Assembly: GCF_003390395.1 (NCBI RefSeq)
Contig: NZ_QUOV01000001.1
Span: forward strand, 2,108,001 to 2,172,000
Origin: Thalassotalea euphylliae
GTDB lineage: Bacteria; Pseudomonadota; Gammaproteobacteria; Enterobacterales; Alteromonadaceae
Direction: 5' to 3'
DNA length: 64,000 nucleotides
Shown here in pieces: positions 1 to 9,904 of this stretch; the stretch's first letter is position 1, and the number at the start of each line of letters is the position of its first letter. A program made the translations under genes and the position numbers. Below the pieces are notes generated by a model. The model was not told the DNA's origin. It did no database searches and saw nothing but the letters and a program-made list of their open reading frames with translations.

Positions 1-1809
1 CCTAAAACACCTGAAAAATGGCAACAATATCTCGCAGAGTTAGTTGCTGAACTTTATCACCCAGCAGCCGCGCAAAGCATTGATATTATTTATCAGGCAC
101 TTGGTTTACTAACTGAATACACGCATACCGCCGAATTTAACCAAGCGTATAGCACAGGTAAAGGCGTACCAGAAACACTGGATTTACTTGTTGTACGTGA
201 ATTCTTAACCGCTCACTTTTCAACGCCAGACACTGGCCGACAATTTATGATCGGGCAAGTAACGTTTTGTTCTATGTTACCTATGCGTAGTATCCCTTTT
301 AAAATCATTGCGGTACTTGGTCTTAACGATGGCGAATATCCACGTCAGCGCCAACCACTGGCATTTGATTTAATGAATAGCACACCAGCCAAACTCGGCG
401 ATCGTTCAAGGCGTGGTGACGACAGATATTTATTTTTAGAAGCGCTAATTTCAGCCCGAGACAAGCTGTACCTAAGCTACCAAGGGCGAAGTGTACAAAA
501 TAACAAGGTGCGTGAACCTAGTATTATCTTGCAAGAGCTTTTTGACTATCTAACGGCGGGCTATGGTTGGCAATGCGATCTAAAAACCGGCAGCCATATT
601 CGTCAAATGCCGTTGCAAGCATTTAGTTTAGATAACTATCGCGGCCCATATCCGAGTTTCGATGCCCATTGGCTTAAATTGGGTTCAGCCAATACAACTA
701 AAGTTGAAGACACTGTACCTTCAAGCCTTGTCGGTAAATGGGATGTTACTGGTGATAACGAAAAGAGCTATGACAACGGCGAGCAAATGCTGCAACTGTT
801 AGAAGAGGACATTGAAATCGAATTAAACGATTTGATCCGCTTCTATCAACACCCGAGTCGTTGGTATGCGCAACGGGTATTAGGCATTTATTATGAACAA
901 ACAGAGCCAGCACCAAGTGATGTTGAGCAGTTCAGTTATGACCGTTTAGCAAGTTATCAGTTAAAACAAGCGCTATTAACGGCGAGCTTATCTGAATCTA
1001 GTGAATTAGCGAACGAGGAAAAAGCGCAAGCGTTAACTGCAACGGTAAATGATGTAAGAACACAAGCAAGGCTATCTGGTCGATTTGCTGACACGCCACT
1101 TACCGCTCAGTTGTTTGACAAATGGCAAGAAGACAATGATGTATTTAGCCAAGCGATTGTTGACGCAGAGCTTGGCGACACAGAGTTAACGGCTTTTTCG
1201 CTACCGACAACAATTGATATAACACTAGGGCAATTAAAATCCCAAGAACAGACTAATGTACAATTCCTAGAAAAAGAACAAACCAAGCTAAATTGCATTA
1301 TCCGAGGTAGCTTGCCGACAAATGAACAAGTGATTGGTTTTTATCGACCATCAACAGCTAAAGCCAAAGACTTATTCAGCTTGTATTTGGCTCGAATTAT
1401 TTCAACCATTGCTACTGACAATGGACACCTTGAATTTGAGAACAAACCCGTAATTGGGCTTTATTTCGATACTAAGCAGCAAAAGGTCAGCCAGTACCTA
1501 TGCCAAAATAGCCAACAGATAAATGATGCCAAAGCACAACTAAATAACATTGTTAACTTTTACCTGCTTGGTCAGCAAAAACCTTTGTTGATCAATGCAG
1601 ATATTGCGCACAAAGCGTTCAATGCGCGCAAGTTTGAGCAAGCTCAACTTGAAAACTATTGGTACGATGAAAACAACATGCTTGCGCCTGGCTATGACCC
1701 TTATATGCAATTTTTCTGGCCTCAGTGCCCAGCTATTGATGACATGATGCCAATGCTCAACACTATTTATGAGCCCATGTATCAAGTGCTATCTAAATCA
1801 AAACGATAG
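1..1809 (+). CDS. recC: RecC subunit of exodeoxyribonuclease V (5'-truncated)
   Basis: RecC is the Chi-recognition subunit of RecBCD, which processes double-strand breaks for RecA loading. The reading frame is open from base 1, so the gene begins upstream of the window; about 602 C-terminal residues are present, roughly half of the usual 1,100-1,200. The block around nt 247-350, containing SMLPMRSIPFK and LGLNDGEYPR, is a strongly conserved RecC signature. The C-terminal part is less conserved, as is normal for the family. recB follows after 50 nt and recD overlaps recB. No ptrA lies between recC and recB, unlike in E. coli. The first ATG inside the window (nt 247) lies within conserved sequence and is not the start. 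Confidence 0.95.
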   Translation, partial: PKTPEKWQQYLAELVAELYHPAAAQSIDIIYQALGLLTEYTHTAEFNQAYSTGKGVPETLDLLVVREFLTAHFSTPDTGRQFMIGQVTFCSMLPMRSIPFKIIAVLGLNDGEYPRQRQPLAFDLMNSTPAKLGDRSRRGDDRYLFLEALISARDKLYLSYQGRSVQNNKVREPSIILQELFDYLTAGYGWQCDLKTGSHIRQMPLQAFSLDNYRGPYPSFDAHWLKLGSANTTKVEDTVPSSLVGKWDVTGDNEKSYDNGEQMLQLLEEDIEIELNDLIRFYQHPSRWYAQRVLGIYYEQTEPAPSDVEQFSYDRLASYQLKQALLTASLSESSELANEEKAQALTATVNDVRTQARLSGRFADTPLTAQLFDKWQEDNDVFSQAIVDAELGDTELTAFSLPTTIDITLGQLKSQEQTNVQFLEKEQTKLNCIIRGSLPTNEQVIGFYRPSTAKAKDLFSLYLARIISTIATDNGHLEFENKPVIGLYFDTKQQKVSQYLCQNSQQINDAKAQLNNIVNFYLLGQQKPLLINADIAHKAFNARKFEQAQLENYWYDENNMLAPGYDPYMQFFWPQCPAIDDMMPMLNTIYEPMYQVLSKSKR

Positions 1810-1859
1810 TGAAAATGCTCTAGTTAGCGCACAGAATTTAATGAAAAGAATTTGATGTA

Positions 1860-4800
1860 ATGAAGCTACAACCATTATTTGCAGAGCACCTTCCGCTGTC
1901 TGGGCGACATTTAATTGAGGCCAGTGCAGGAACAGGTAAAACCTTTAACATCACGCGAATATACTTGCGGTTGTTATTGGAAAAAGGTCTAACCGTCGAA
2001 CAGATTCTGGTAATGACGTTTACCAAAGATGCAACGGAAGAAATTAAAAGCCGGATAGGGCAAACGTTGCGAAATACCATTGCTAAGTGGGATGAGTTAA
2101 CAGCGACAGAGCCGTTTTATCAGGAAGTCGCTAAAGATTTAGTTAAAACAGAAGCAATGGCAAAACTGCATCGCGCCTTGTTGTTTTTGGATGATGCGGC
2201 AATTTTTACCATCCACGGTTTTTGTAAGCGGGTATTGAGCGAGTTTGCCTTTGACAGTGGCTTGTTGTTTAACTTAGTGATGGAATCAAGCTGCCAAGAG
2301 CAGACGTTAGAAGCGGTGCAAGATTGGTATCGTTTGATTGCGAAACAAGATCCTGATAGCTACTTAACCATCGCTGAATTTTGGCCTGAACCTGAACAAT
2401 TTGTACAAGTATTCTCTGGGGCGATTGATAAGCACCATAGCATTACTACGCCATCTACGGCAGAACTTTGTCAGCAGATAAATGCACTAGCAGTTGATGC
2501 AGCGAATTCGCTCTCAAGCCACCAATCATTTTTGTTTGAGCATTTAGTCAACAATCAAAAAGGGGCCAAAAAAGAGGAACGTATTAGCGAGTATGAACAG
2601 TTAGCTTCTTGGCTAAACAATGCAACTACTGCTGAATTATCACAATTACTGGCAATGCCTTCAATGCCTGCAAGTTTTATTGATGGCCGCCGCTTTGGTC
2701 GTTCAAAAGCAAAAGCCGAGATAGTAGAAATCGTTTCGCCAGTTAATGAATTAAAACCAGTGATTGTTGATATAGCAGGACAAGTTAAACGAATTCAGGC
2801 TTATGAAATTATTGCGCGCAGCCTTAAATCGATTGCAGATGCTGTGGCCGAGAAAAAACAGCGTCTAGGCCTATTAAGTTTTGATGATCTGATTGCCATT
2901 TTAGCCCAGCAACTATCGTCGGGTGACGCTGGTCGTATATTGGCTAACAAGCTTGCAAAGCAATATCCCGCGGCCATGGTTGATGAATTCCAAGATACCG
3001 ACCCCAATCAATTCGATATTCTTACGAATATTTACCAAAACACTGACAATGCAGCCTTGTATTTAATTGGCGATCCGAAGCAAGCGATTTATGCGTTTCG
3101 AGGTGGTGACATTTTTACCTATTTATCGGCACGAGATTTTTGTCAGTACTTTTGGGTAATGGACACTAACTGGCGATCTAGCGCTGAAATGATCCAAGGT
3201 TACAACCGCTTGTTTTATGGCACGGCATTAGATCAGAGCGCAAAGCACATTTTTGGTAAAAACATCCCTTATTTTCCTGTAGCGGCGTCAAATACGGTTG
3301 AGCCCGTGGCGCTGGCGGACAATGATTTACCGCTACAGTTTGTACACTTTCCATTTGATGATGAATCCGCAACAGCTAAACCTGCCCAACGCGCTGAAAT
3401 GGCCCAGTGGTTAGCGCAAAAAATTGTTTCATTGCTCAATGACAACCAACAGCAAGTATCAGCATCAGATATTGCCATTCTAGTGCGAGATGGAACAGAA
3501 GCCGCCATCGTTAAACAAGCATTAACCGAACATCAGCTTGCCAGTGTTTATTTAAGTAACCGCAGTAATTTATGGCATAGCGAGCAAGCTCAACAGTTAT
3601 TATTGGTGCTTAAAGCAGTCTTGTTTTTAGAGCAAGATCGCTACTTTAACGCCGGCTTGGCTTCGGGCTTGTTAGGACATACGCCGTCTAGTTTATTGGC
3701 GCTGTCGGCAAACGAGCTAGCATGGCAAGAAGTTAAATTTTCGTTTAAAGCTATTCGTGACGAGTGGCAGTACAAAGGCTTTATTTCTGCCGCGCTCAAA
3801 CTACTTCATGAACACGTTGCAGTAAATGGCGAGCACAAAGAAAGGGCACTGACGAATTTATTACATTTGTTTGAATTACTGCAAGCGGCGAGCGCTCGTT
3901 ACCATCAACCGCTGGAGTTGCTTTATTGGTTTGAGCAACAAATTAGCACCGATAGCACAGAATCAGACGCTGAGCTTAGATTAGAAAGTGATGAGCAGCT
4001 AATTAAAATCGTCACCCAGCATGGTTCGAAAGGGCTTGAGTATCCTATCGTTTTTGTTCCTTTTGCTTCGCGTCATAAAAATCCGAGTAAGATTGGCAAT
4101 CGCAACGTTACCGTAATTGAATATCACGATGAACAAGGGCAGCTTCACACCAGATTATCTGGGAATAAACAGCAAGTTGAACAAATGGCAGAAGAAGCAT
4201 ACGCCGAATCTATTCGCTTGCTTTATGTGGCGGTAACCAGAGCTGTGCAACGTTGTTATTTACTCGTTGCCAATTTTGATAAGGTTGAAAATTCTCCGTT
4301 GGGTAAAACTTTAACTTGGTCTGCTGATGTCGTGATAAGCGGTGAACTACAAGCCCTGTCTCAGCAGTATCCTAACGCCATAGGTTACCGTGCCATTGGA
4401 CACAGTGCCTTTGAAAAAAGAGCGATTGCTGATGATAAGATTGGTGAACAAAACACTGAAATCGCAGCCATAAATAATGTGGGCGCTAATACTAACATTA
4501 ACGCTAACGCAAAAGCCTCCCCCGAGCTTGCTACTTTCACCAGTAAAATCGAGCGTGACTGGTGGCTAAGTTCGTTCACCGCCTTGAGTAAAAATTTACG
4601 CCATGGTGGTGTTTCCCTGCCTGATAGGGATTTAGATCAGCCAATGGCAGTTTCAGCTCCTGGGGTTAATCGCATAGGGTTTGATTTAGCCAAAGGCGCA
4701 CAAACAGGTAACTTATTACACGATTTGCTTGAACAAGGAGACTTTCATCAAGGTGATTGGCGTAGCTTGTCTGCGGCGATGAAAATAAAATATGCTGCTT

Positions 4801-5465
4801 TGCTTGAGGGCTGGTCTGGCGAGGAACTTGCCGCTTGGTGTGAACAACTTGTCACTTGTGAAATCGCTGAAGATCTAAGCTTGGCGAATATCGCTCCCAA
4901 GGCAGTATTAAAAGAGCAAGAATTTTATTTTCCGATGGAACAAGCCAGCAGTCAAAAACTCGCGGTATTGGTGTATCAGCACCGACAACGACTACTCGCA
5001 CGTTCAAACTCCCAGTCAAAAGCAGTTAAACTGCCCGCTTATCAAGCATTGAAAGGCATGATGCACGGCTTTATTGATTTAATTTTCGAATACGAAGGCA
5101 AATATTACGTTTGTGATTATAAATCAACGCACTTAGGTGATTCATTTGAACATTACCATGGTGAGGCATTGCAGCAAAACATTGCAGACAACTATTATGA
5201 TTTGCAGTATTTTATCTACTGTTTGGCGCTGCATCGTTTATTAAAAAGTCGTATTGATGATTACGATCCAGCGCAACACTTTGGCGGCGTATTTTATTTA
5301 TATTTACGAGGTATGAAAAACAAGCAAACAGCGGGTGAACGTACCGGTGTATTTTTTAGTGATATTAGTAGTGAGGAACTTGATGAACTCGACGCGCTAT
5401 TTTCAAACCACGTATCTTTAAACCAAGCAACTTCAGACCAAGTATCAGTACAGAGTGTTGAGTGA
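1860..5465 (+). CDS. recB: RecB, helicase-nuclease subunit of exodeoxyribonuclease V
   Basis: RecB is the 3'-5' SF1A helicase and the only nuclease of RecBCD. The length of 1,201 residues is normal. Visible motifs are Walker A EASAGTGKT (residues 20-28), the Walker B/motif II block VDEFQDTD (about 373-380) and motif VI RLLYVAVTRA (about 785-794). The C-terminal nuclease core GFIDLIFEYEG...VCDYKST (about 1070-1090) keeps the D...DYK metal-binding residues, so both activities should be intact. A low-complexity N/A-rich linker near residues 870-885 separates the helicase from the nuclease part. The stop codon overlaps the recD start (ATGA), pointing to translational coupling. Confidence 0.96.
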   Translation: MKLQPLFAEHLPLSGRHLIEASAGTGKTFNITRIYLRLLLEKGLTVEQILVMTFTKDATEEIKSRIGQTLRNTIAKWDELTATEPFYQEVAKDLVKTEAMAKLHRALLFLDDAAIFTIHGFCKRVLSEFAFDSGLLFNLVMESSCQEQTLEAVQDWYRLIAKQDPDSYLTIAEFWPEPEQFVQVFSGAIDKHHSITTPSTAELCQQINALAVDAANSLSSHQSFLFEHLVNNQKGAKKEERISEYEQLASWLNNATTAELSQLLAMPSMPASFIDGRRFGRSKAKAEIVEIVSPVNELKPVIVDIAGQVKRIQAYEIIARSLKSIADAVAEKKQRLGLLSFDDLIAILAQQLSSGDAGRILANKLAKQYPAAMVDEFQDTDPNQFDILTNIYQNTDNAALYLIGDPKQAIYAFRGGDIFTYLSARDFCQYFWVMDTNWRSSAEMIQGYNRLFYGTALDQSAKHIFGKNIPYFPVAASNTVEPVALADNDLPLQFVHFPFDDESATAKPAQRAEMAQWLAQKIVSLLNDNQQQVSASDIAILVRDGTEAAIVKQALTEHQLASVYLSNRSNLWHSEQAQQLLLVLKAVLFLEQDRYFNAGLASGLLGHTPSSLLALSANELAWQEVKFSFKAIRDEWQYKGFISAALKLLHEHVAVNGEHKERALTNLLHLFELLQAASARYHQPLELLYWFEQQISTDSTESDAELRLESDEQLIKIVTQHGSKGLEYPIVFVPFASRHKNPSKIGNRNVTVIEYHDEQGQLHTRLSGNKQQVEQMAEEAYAESIRLLYVAVTRAVQRCYLLVANFDKVENSPLGKTLTWSADVVISGELQALSQQYPNAIGYRAIGHSAFEKRAIADDKIGEQNTEIAAINNVGANTNINANAKASPELATFTSKIERDWWLSSFTALSKNLRHGGVSLPDRDLDQPMAVSAPGVNRIGFDLAKGAQTGNLLHDLLEQGDFHQGDWRSLSAAMKIKYAALLEGWSGEELAAWCEQLVTCEIAEDLSLANIAPKAVLKEQEFYFPMEQASSQKLAVLVYQHRQRLLARSNSQSKAVKLPAYQALKGMMHGFIDLIFEYEGKYYVCDYKSTHLGDSFEHYHGEALQQNIADNYYDLQYFIYCLALHRLLKSRIDDYDPAQHFGGVFYLYLRGMKNKQTAGERTGVFFSDISSEELDELDALFSNHVSLNQATSDQVSVQSVE

Positions 5466-7498
5466 TGAGTGCAGAAATAGATAACAATCAAAAGCTAAGC
5501 TGTCAAAGGCCGATCCGTCAAACAAAAAGCTATCGAAAATTTTCTGAGGCAGCAGCACGTATCTCAGGTATCGCGCCAATTGATTACTTTTTTGCGAACG
5601 AACTTAGCTCGGCGACAGCAGCGAATGAACTGACTGCTGATGAAAAAGAGGTTTGGTATCATTTGCTAATCGCGCTTAGCGCTTCAGTGCGCGATGGTCA
5701 CACTTGCTTGCCGCTAACGCATGTTGCAGGTCAACAATTTGGCTTGGCCAGTGACGACAATGTAATTACTCATCATGGTTTTTCCTTTCCGAATGAAAAA
5801 CAACTACACACTTTGCTCGCAAAAATTCCTTTCTTAGCGGCTTCGGAGCTAGGTGTAACTAAACCAAACATCTCAAACGCTGAAAAAACGGAAATAAATG
5901 TTGGTGGCACGTTAGCCGTGGTATTTGAGCATAACTGTTTGTATATGCGTCGCAACTATCAATTTGAGAAAGAACTGCAACTAGCGTTAGTAGAAAAAAC
6001 ACAGCTAACGCTCGAGTATTCGCAAGCGGCGATAACTGATGTTGTTGATTCGTTATTTCCAGAAAACGAAGCTACAGAACCTACTCAAGCTAGCCAACCT
6101 CATCAAGTTCCGGAAGTTGATTGGCAAAAACTAGCGGTGGCAAACAGCGTAAATAAAGGGCTTAGTATTATTGCTGGCGGCCCTGGTACAGGTAAAACCT
6201 ATACGGTCACAAAATTGTTAGCAGCGCTATCAATGCTTAGCCAATCGCGATTAGACATTGCACTAGTCGCACCAACAGGTAAAGCGGCGCAGCGATTATC
6301 TGAATCGATTCAAAATGCCGTAACCGGTTTTCGAGGCGTTATCGCAGACAATGTGCTTGATGTTATTCCAAGCAAAGCACAAACACTGCACCGTTTGTTA
6401 GGGGTGATCCCAAATCAAGTGAATTTTCGAAAAGGAAGCGATAACCCCTTAGATTACGACGTTATTATTATTGATGAAGTCTCAATGGTGGATTTGCCGC
6501 TTATGGCTAGGCTATTTCGGGCAATCCCCGCTAAGTGTCAAGTGATAATGCTAGGCGACGCCGATCAATTGCCTTCTGTTGCACTTGGCTCGGTATTAGC
6601 TGATATTGCACTCAGGCCTCATCTTGGCTATAGCAAAGCAAACCTTAACTACCTAGCAAAAGTATGCCAACTATCGAGCGAACAAGCTAAGCAATTACCA
6701 AAAGCAAAAAAACAGGTTGCTGATCATTTATCAATGTTGCTTAAGAGCCGTCGATTTGACGGTGAAGGCGCCATCGGTAATATCGCAATGGCAACAATTG
6801 CGGGTGAAGCGCTGCAAAGTTGGCAGTATATTAGTGTTAACAGCACAAGTCGTGACGATATTACGTTATTGCCACCTGTGATGACTCAATGGATCAATCA
6901 GTATGTTAAACGCTACTATCAGCCAGTATTGGAAGCTGAAAACATTACACAAGCATTTGAGCGAATGAGTCAGTTTCGTATTTTGTGTGCCACAAGAGTT
7001 GGAAACGAAGGTGTTGAGGCAATTAATCAGCAAATAATCTCGCTGTTAAAAGGCAATTACCAGCAAGATAAGTTGTTCAATGGCTTACCTATTATGATCA
7101 ATGAAAACCATTACGGGCTTGGGCTGTACAATGGTGATATTGGTATTATTTGGAAAAATGCGCAGGGACATTTAGTGGCGTATTTCGAGGATACTGCGGT
7201 AAGTGAAGGAGGCGTATCTTCGAACAACCGAACGCCTGGTTTCAAAACCATTATTCCGTCACGTTTACCGAGTTTTGAACCGGTCTTTGCCATGACCATT
7301 CATAAAACACAGGGCAGTGAATTTGAACATGTTGCAATGGTTCTGCCCAGTAAAGCTGATAATCAGCTACTGACGCGTGAGCTAATTTATACTGGCGTTA
7401 CCCGCGCAAAGAAAAAGTTAAGTTTAAGTTGTAGCGAGCCAATTTGGTATCGAGGTGTTGATGCTAAAGTTGAACGCTACTCTAATCTTTCAATCTGA
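5465..7498 (+). CDS. recD: RecD, 5'-3' helicase subunit of exodeoxyribonuclease V
   Basis: RecD is the second motor of RecBCD and regulates nuclease activity and Chi response. With the ATG start used here the protein has 677 residues. Walker A GGPGTGKT lies at 238-245, motif II DEVS at 337-340, an HKTQGSEF motif near 613 and motif VI YTGVTRA at 642-648; these are the standard SF1B helicase motifs. The ATG shares its first base with the recB stop. A GTG three bases upstream would add one residue and is a less likely start. No clear hairpin terminator follows; the next gene begins 93 nt downstream. Confidence 0.95.
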   Translation: MSAEIDNNQKLSCQRPIRQTKSYRKFSEAAARISGIAPIDYFFANELSSATAANELTADEKEVWYHLLIALSASVRDGHTCLPLTHVAGQQFGLASDDNVITHHGFSFPNEKQLHTLLAKIPFLAASELGVTKPNISNAEKTEINVGGTLAVVFEHNCLYMRRNYQFEKELQLALVEKTQLTLEYSQAAITDVVDSLFPENEATEPTQASQPHQVPEVDWQKLAVANSVNKGLSIIAGGPGTGKTYTVTKLLAALSMLSQSRLDIALVAPTGKAAQRLSESIQNAVTGFRGVIADNVLDVIPSKAQTLHRLLGVIPNQVNFRKGSDNPLDYDVIIIDEVSMVDLPLMARLFRAIPAKCQVIMLGDADQLPSVALGSVLADIALRPHLGYSKANLNYLAKVCQLSSEQAKQLPKAKKQVADHLSMLLKSRRFDGEGAIGNIAMATIAGEALQSWQYISVNSTSRDDITLLPPVMTQWINQYVKRYYQPVLEAENITQAFERMSQFRILCATRVGNEGVEAINQQIISLLKGNYQQDKLFNGLPIMINENHYGLGLYNGDIGIIWKNAQGHLVAYFEDTAVSEGGVSSNNRTPGFKTIIPSRLPSFEPVFAMTIHKTQGSEFEHVAMVLPSKADNQLLTRELIYTGVTRAKKKLSLSCSEPIWYRGVDAKVERYSNLSI

Positions 7499-7591
7499 CA
7501 ATACAAGTCAATGCACATTTAGATTGATTATTGAACTATTTGTGTAGAGTTATTTTAAGAACTATTTATTAAGAATTATTTATTAAGCACT

Positions 7592-8113
7592 ATGAAAATC
7601 CAATCTGTAAACAAAACTGATTACCGTAAAAAGCTAAATCAATTCACCATCGCTTTTGTTATTGCATTTGCCTTATTGGCACTTATTTTTGGTAGCCTAT
7701 TTATCGCGTTATTCGCGGCGCCAATCGTGGACCCTGAAACGCAAAGCAATTTTCGTTACAACTTAGGTGGCGTTATCCTAGCGCTTGTTACCATGGCGAT
7801 GATAATCAACAGTATAAAAAAGCATGAGTTTTTAAAAGATATTTACTATGTTTGGCAACTCAAACAAGTGCACAACTCTATCTATCGTAAACTTGCTAAA
7901 ATCAAAGCGGCACAAGCCGAAGGTGACGAAAATACACATGTTATACTCGCATTTTACTATCAAACACTTAAGCAGGTTTATGAGCTTGACGACAATACGT
8001 TAACGATTAACAACGTAAATTTAGAAATTGATAAATTGAAGCAGAAGTTAGGCGATGAAACGTATGAACAGCATGTTCATCAGTTCGAAAAAAACATGCT
8101 AAATGCTTATTAA
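7592..8113 (+). CDS. DUF3087-family inner-membrane protein
   Basis: A 173-residue protein of unknown function that I assign to DUF3087 from its N-terminal pattern (short basic start with DYRKKLNQF, then hydrophobic stretches). Two membrane-spanning segments are visible, near residues 18-43 and 53-72. A soluble, charged C-terminal half follows, rich in K, E and Q and probably helical. Direct TATTAAG repeats lie just upstream (7565-7590), and no strong ribosome-binding site is evident. It sits alone between recD and a GNAT gene, so context does not reveal a role. The family call is from memory and moderately certain; no biochemical function is known to me. Confidence 0.7.
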   Translation: MKIQSVNKTDYRKKLNQFTIAFVIAFALLALIFGSLFIALFAAPIVDPETQSNFRYNLGGVILALVTMAMIINSIKKHEFLKDIYYVWQLKQVHNSIYRKLAKIKAAQAEGDENTHVILAFYYQTLKQVYELDDNTLTINNVNLEIDKLKQKLGDETYEQHVHQFEKNMLNAY

Positions 8114-8169
8114 GTAAAACTGCATTCAAGTTGCCGAATTTTTGAATAAGAATAACAAGGAGGTTTAAT

Positions 8170-8751
8170 ATGCTAGAAACAACAACTTTAACGTCTAAAA
8201 GCGTAGTACTTGCGCCGCTTGGTGTTGAACATAAAGATGCGCTACTCGACGCTGCGTCAGATGGTAATCTATGGGAGCTTTGGTTTACTTCGGTACCAAA
8301 CAAAGCAACCATTAATAACTATATTGAACAAGCACTCGCTCAACAGGAAAAAGGACTTTCGCTGCCTTTTGTCGTCATTGAAAAACACACTCAAAAAATT
8401 ATCGGCACGACACGGTTTTGTAATGCAGATAAGGTTAACCGACGACTTGAAATTGGCTTCACTTGGTATGCAAAAAGCTATCAACGCACCTCAGTAAACA
8501 CCGAGTGTAAACTGTTGTTACTAACTCATGCGTTTGAGCATTTAGATGTGATAGCCGTTGAGTTTAGAACTCATTGGCATAACTTAAAGTCGCGCAACGC
8601 CATTGCGCGCTTGGGAGCAAAGCAAGATGGGGTGCTACGAAACCACCAAAAGATGGCCGATGGCTCTTATCGTGACACAGTTGTTTTCTCGATTACTAAT
8701 ACAGAGTGGCTAGCAGTTAAAAACAACCTTGTGTTTAAGTTGAACACTTAA
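8170..8751 (+). CDS. GNAT-family N-acetyltransferase (RimJ/RimL type)
   Basis: A 193-residue acetyltransferase-like protein that would transfer an acetyl group from acetyl-CoA to a protein N-terminus or small amine. The RimJ/RimL layout is visible: an N-terminal strand with LTSKSVVLAPLG, a central RRLEIGFTWYAKSYQRT region and a late RNAIARLGAKQDGVLRNH block that typically closes the acetyl-CoA site. An excellent ribosome-binding site, AAGGAGG (8157-8163), lies six bases before the ATG and fixes the start. The substrate cannot be read from the sequence. It appears to be a single-gene unit, facing the convergent crotonase gene downstream. Confidence 0.85.
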   Translation: MLETTTLTSKSVVLAPLGVEHKDALLDAASDGNLWELWFTSVPNKATINNYIEQALAQQEKGLSLPFVVIEKHTQKIIGTTRFCNADKVNRRLEIGFTWYAKSYQRTSVNTECKLLLLTHAFEHLDVIAVEFRTHWHNLKSRNAIARLGAKQDGVLRNHQKMADGSYRDTVVFSITNTEWLAVKNNLVFKLNT

Positions 8752-8866
8752 CCTTTGCTCTTAGTAACCTCAGCTCTGAATAACCAATGTGCTTTTAGCG
8801 GCTATTTTTGACCAGAGCCTGAGGTTAAATAAGGGAAAAGCACAGTAAGAGTTAACTTTGTTAACA

Positions 8867-9673
8867 CTACCATTTACCGCGCATTTTAAACGGTTTTTCA
8901 CTGCTCGGGTTCATTTGGTTGTAGGTTTTTATTCGCTGGTTTTTGCCTGCGATTATCTTAATTTGGTACCAAGACTCTCTGGCAAGCGCAAACGCTTTGC
9001 TATGCCACCACGCGTTTTTGTATAGCTTCTTAACTGCAGCAACCGCATCGGGTGATTGCTGACTAATTTCTCTAGCCAGTGTCATCGCTGCTTCAAACGG
9101 CACATCACTGACTTTAGTGATCAAGTTCAGTTTTTGTGCTTGCTTAGCGGTAATTTCTCGCCCCGTCATTGCTAGTAATTTAGCTTTGTCGGTTGGTAGG
9201 TGCTCTTTTAGCGCAAGCGTACCGCCCATATCAGGAACCAAGCCCCAACGAGCTTCCATAACCGATAAAATAGCTTCTGGGTGTGCAATTCTAAAGTCTC
9301 CACCGAGCGCTATTTGTAAACCTCCACCCCATACTCTGCCGTGCAATACCATAATGACGGGAACAGTGATTTCTTGCCAACCAGTTGATACGTATTGGGC
9401 AAGGTTAGCGCTACCTGGGCGCCACTTAAACAACAAGGTCACGAAGTTTTTGGCTGTGCTCATCACCGACTTAACATCAAGCCCTGTACAGAAATCAACA
9501 CCTTCACCTTGCACAATAACCGCTCGAATCGCTAAGTTTTTCTTGAGTGTTTCTATTGTTGTGCGAATAGCCTTGAACATTTCAACATTCAAAGCATTGT
9601 GTTTGTCTGGGCGGTTCAACGTCACAATCGCGATATTTTCTTCAATACTGGTGGTAACAAGTTGCTGATTCAT
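8867..9673 (-). CDS. Crotonase / enoyl-CoA hydratase family protein
   Basis: A 268-residue crotonase-fold enzyme. IAIVTLNRPDKHNALN (residues 13-28) and the later oxyanion-hole region VLHGRVWGGGLQIALGGDFR are family hallmarks. One conserved hydratase glutamate position is visible in VMEARWGLVPDMGGT, but the assignment to hydration rather than isomerisation or another crotonase reaction is not certain. It is transcribed opposite to its neighbours and diverges from the isoaspartyl peptidase gene; the shared 230-nt upstream region holds a tandem 17-bp repeat. No other beta-oxidation gene is adjacent; the fatty-acid cluster in this window is 45 kb away. Confidence 0.87.
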   Translation of the reverse strand: MNQQLVTTSIEENIAIVTLNRPDKHNALNVEMFKAIRTTIETLKKNLAIRAVIVQGEGVDFCTGLDVKSVMSTAKNFVTLLFKWRPGSANLAQYVSTGWQEITVPVIMVLHGRVWGGGLQIALGGDFRIAHPEAILSVMEARWGLVPDMGGTLALKEHLPTDKAKLLAMTGREITAKQAQKLNLITKVSDVPFEAAMTLAREISQQSPDAVAAVKKLYKNAWWHSKAFALARESWYQIKIIAGKNQRIKTYNQMNPSSEKPFKMRGKW

Positions 9674-9762
9674 AGGCGGTTTTAATTGTTGTTAAGTTAA
9701 AGATGACTTATTTTGTTTTATTTAAAGTTCGAAATCATCAGGTAAGACCACTCAACATTAAC

Positions 9763-9796
9763 TAAATCATGTCGCTAAGTAAATCATGCGATAAGT
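9763..9796. repeat. Tandem imperfect 17-bp direct repeat in a divergent intergenic region
   Basis: Two adjoining copies of TAAATCATG(T)CG(C/A)TAAGT lie at 9763-9780 and 9780-9796, between the divergent crotonase and isoaspartyl peptidase genes. Spacing of about 17 bp and the position between two promoters would suit an operator, but no known regulator site is recognised. Confidence 0.4.
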
Positions 9797-9904
9797 TAAA
9801 TATAACTAAACCTTAGGATACCGGAGCTTGTGAAGTTAGATTATTAGGTGTAAAACCTGATAACTACCGTACACACTGCGATGATGCATTATTTAGGAAT
9901 GATT

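Noticed and set aside
8007..8312. 101-codon minus-strand frame across the DUF3087 and GNAT genes
   Set aside because: Overlaps two genes with better evidence and has no recognisable protein features.
9117..9668. 183-codon frame on the + strand
   Set aside because: Lies wholly opposite the well-supported crotonase gene; it is a reverse-frame shadow with no family motifs.
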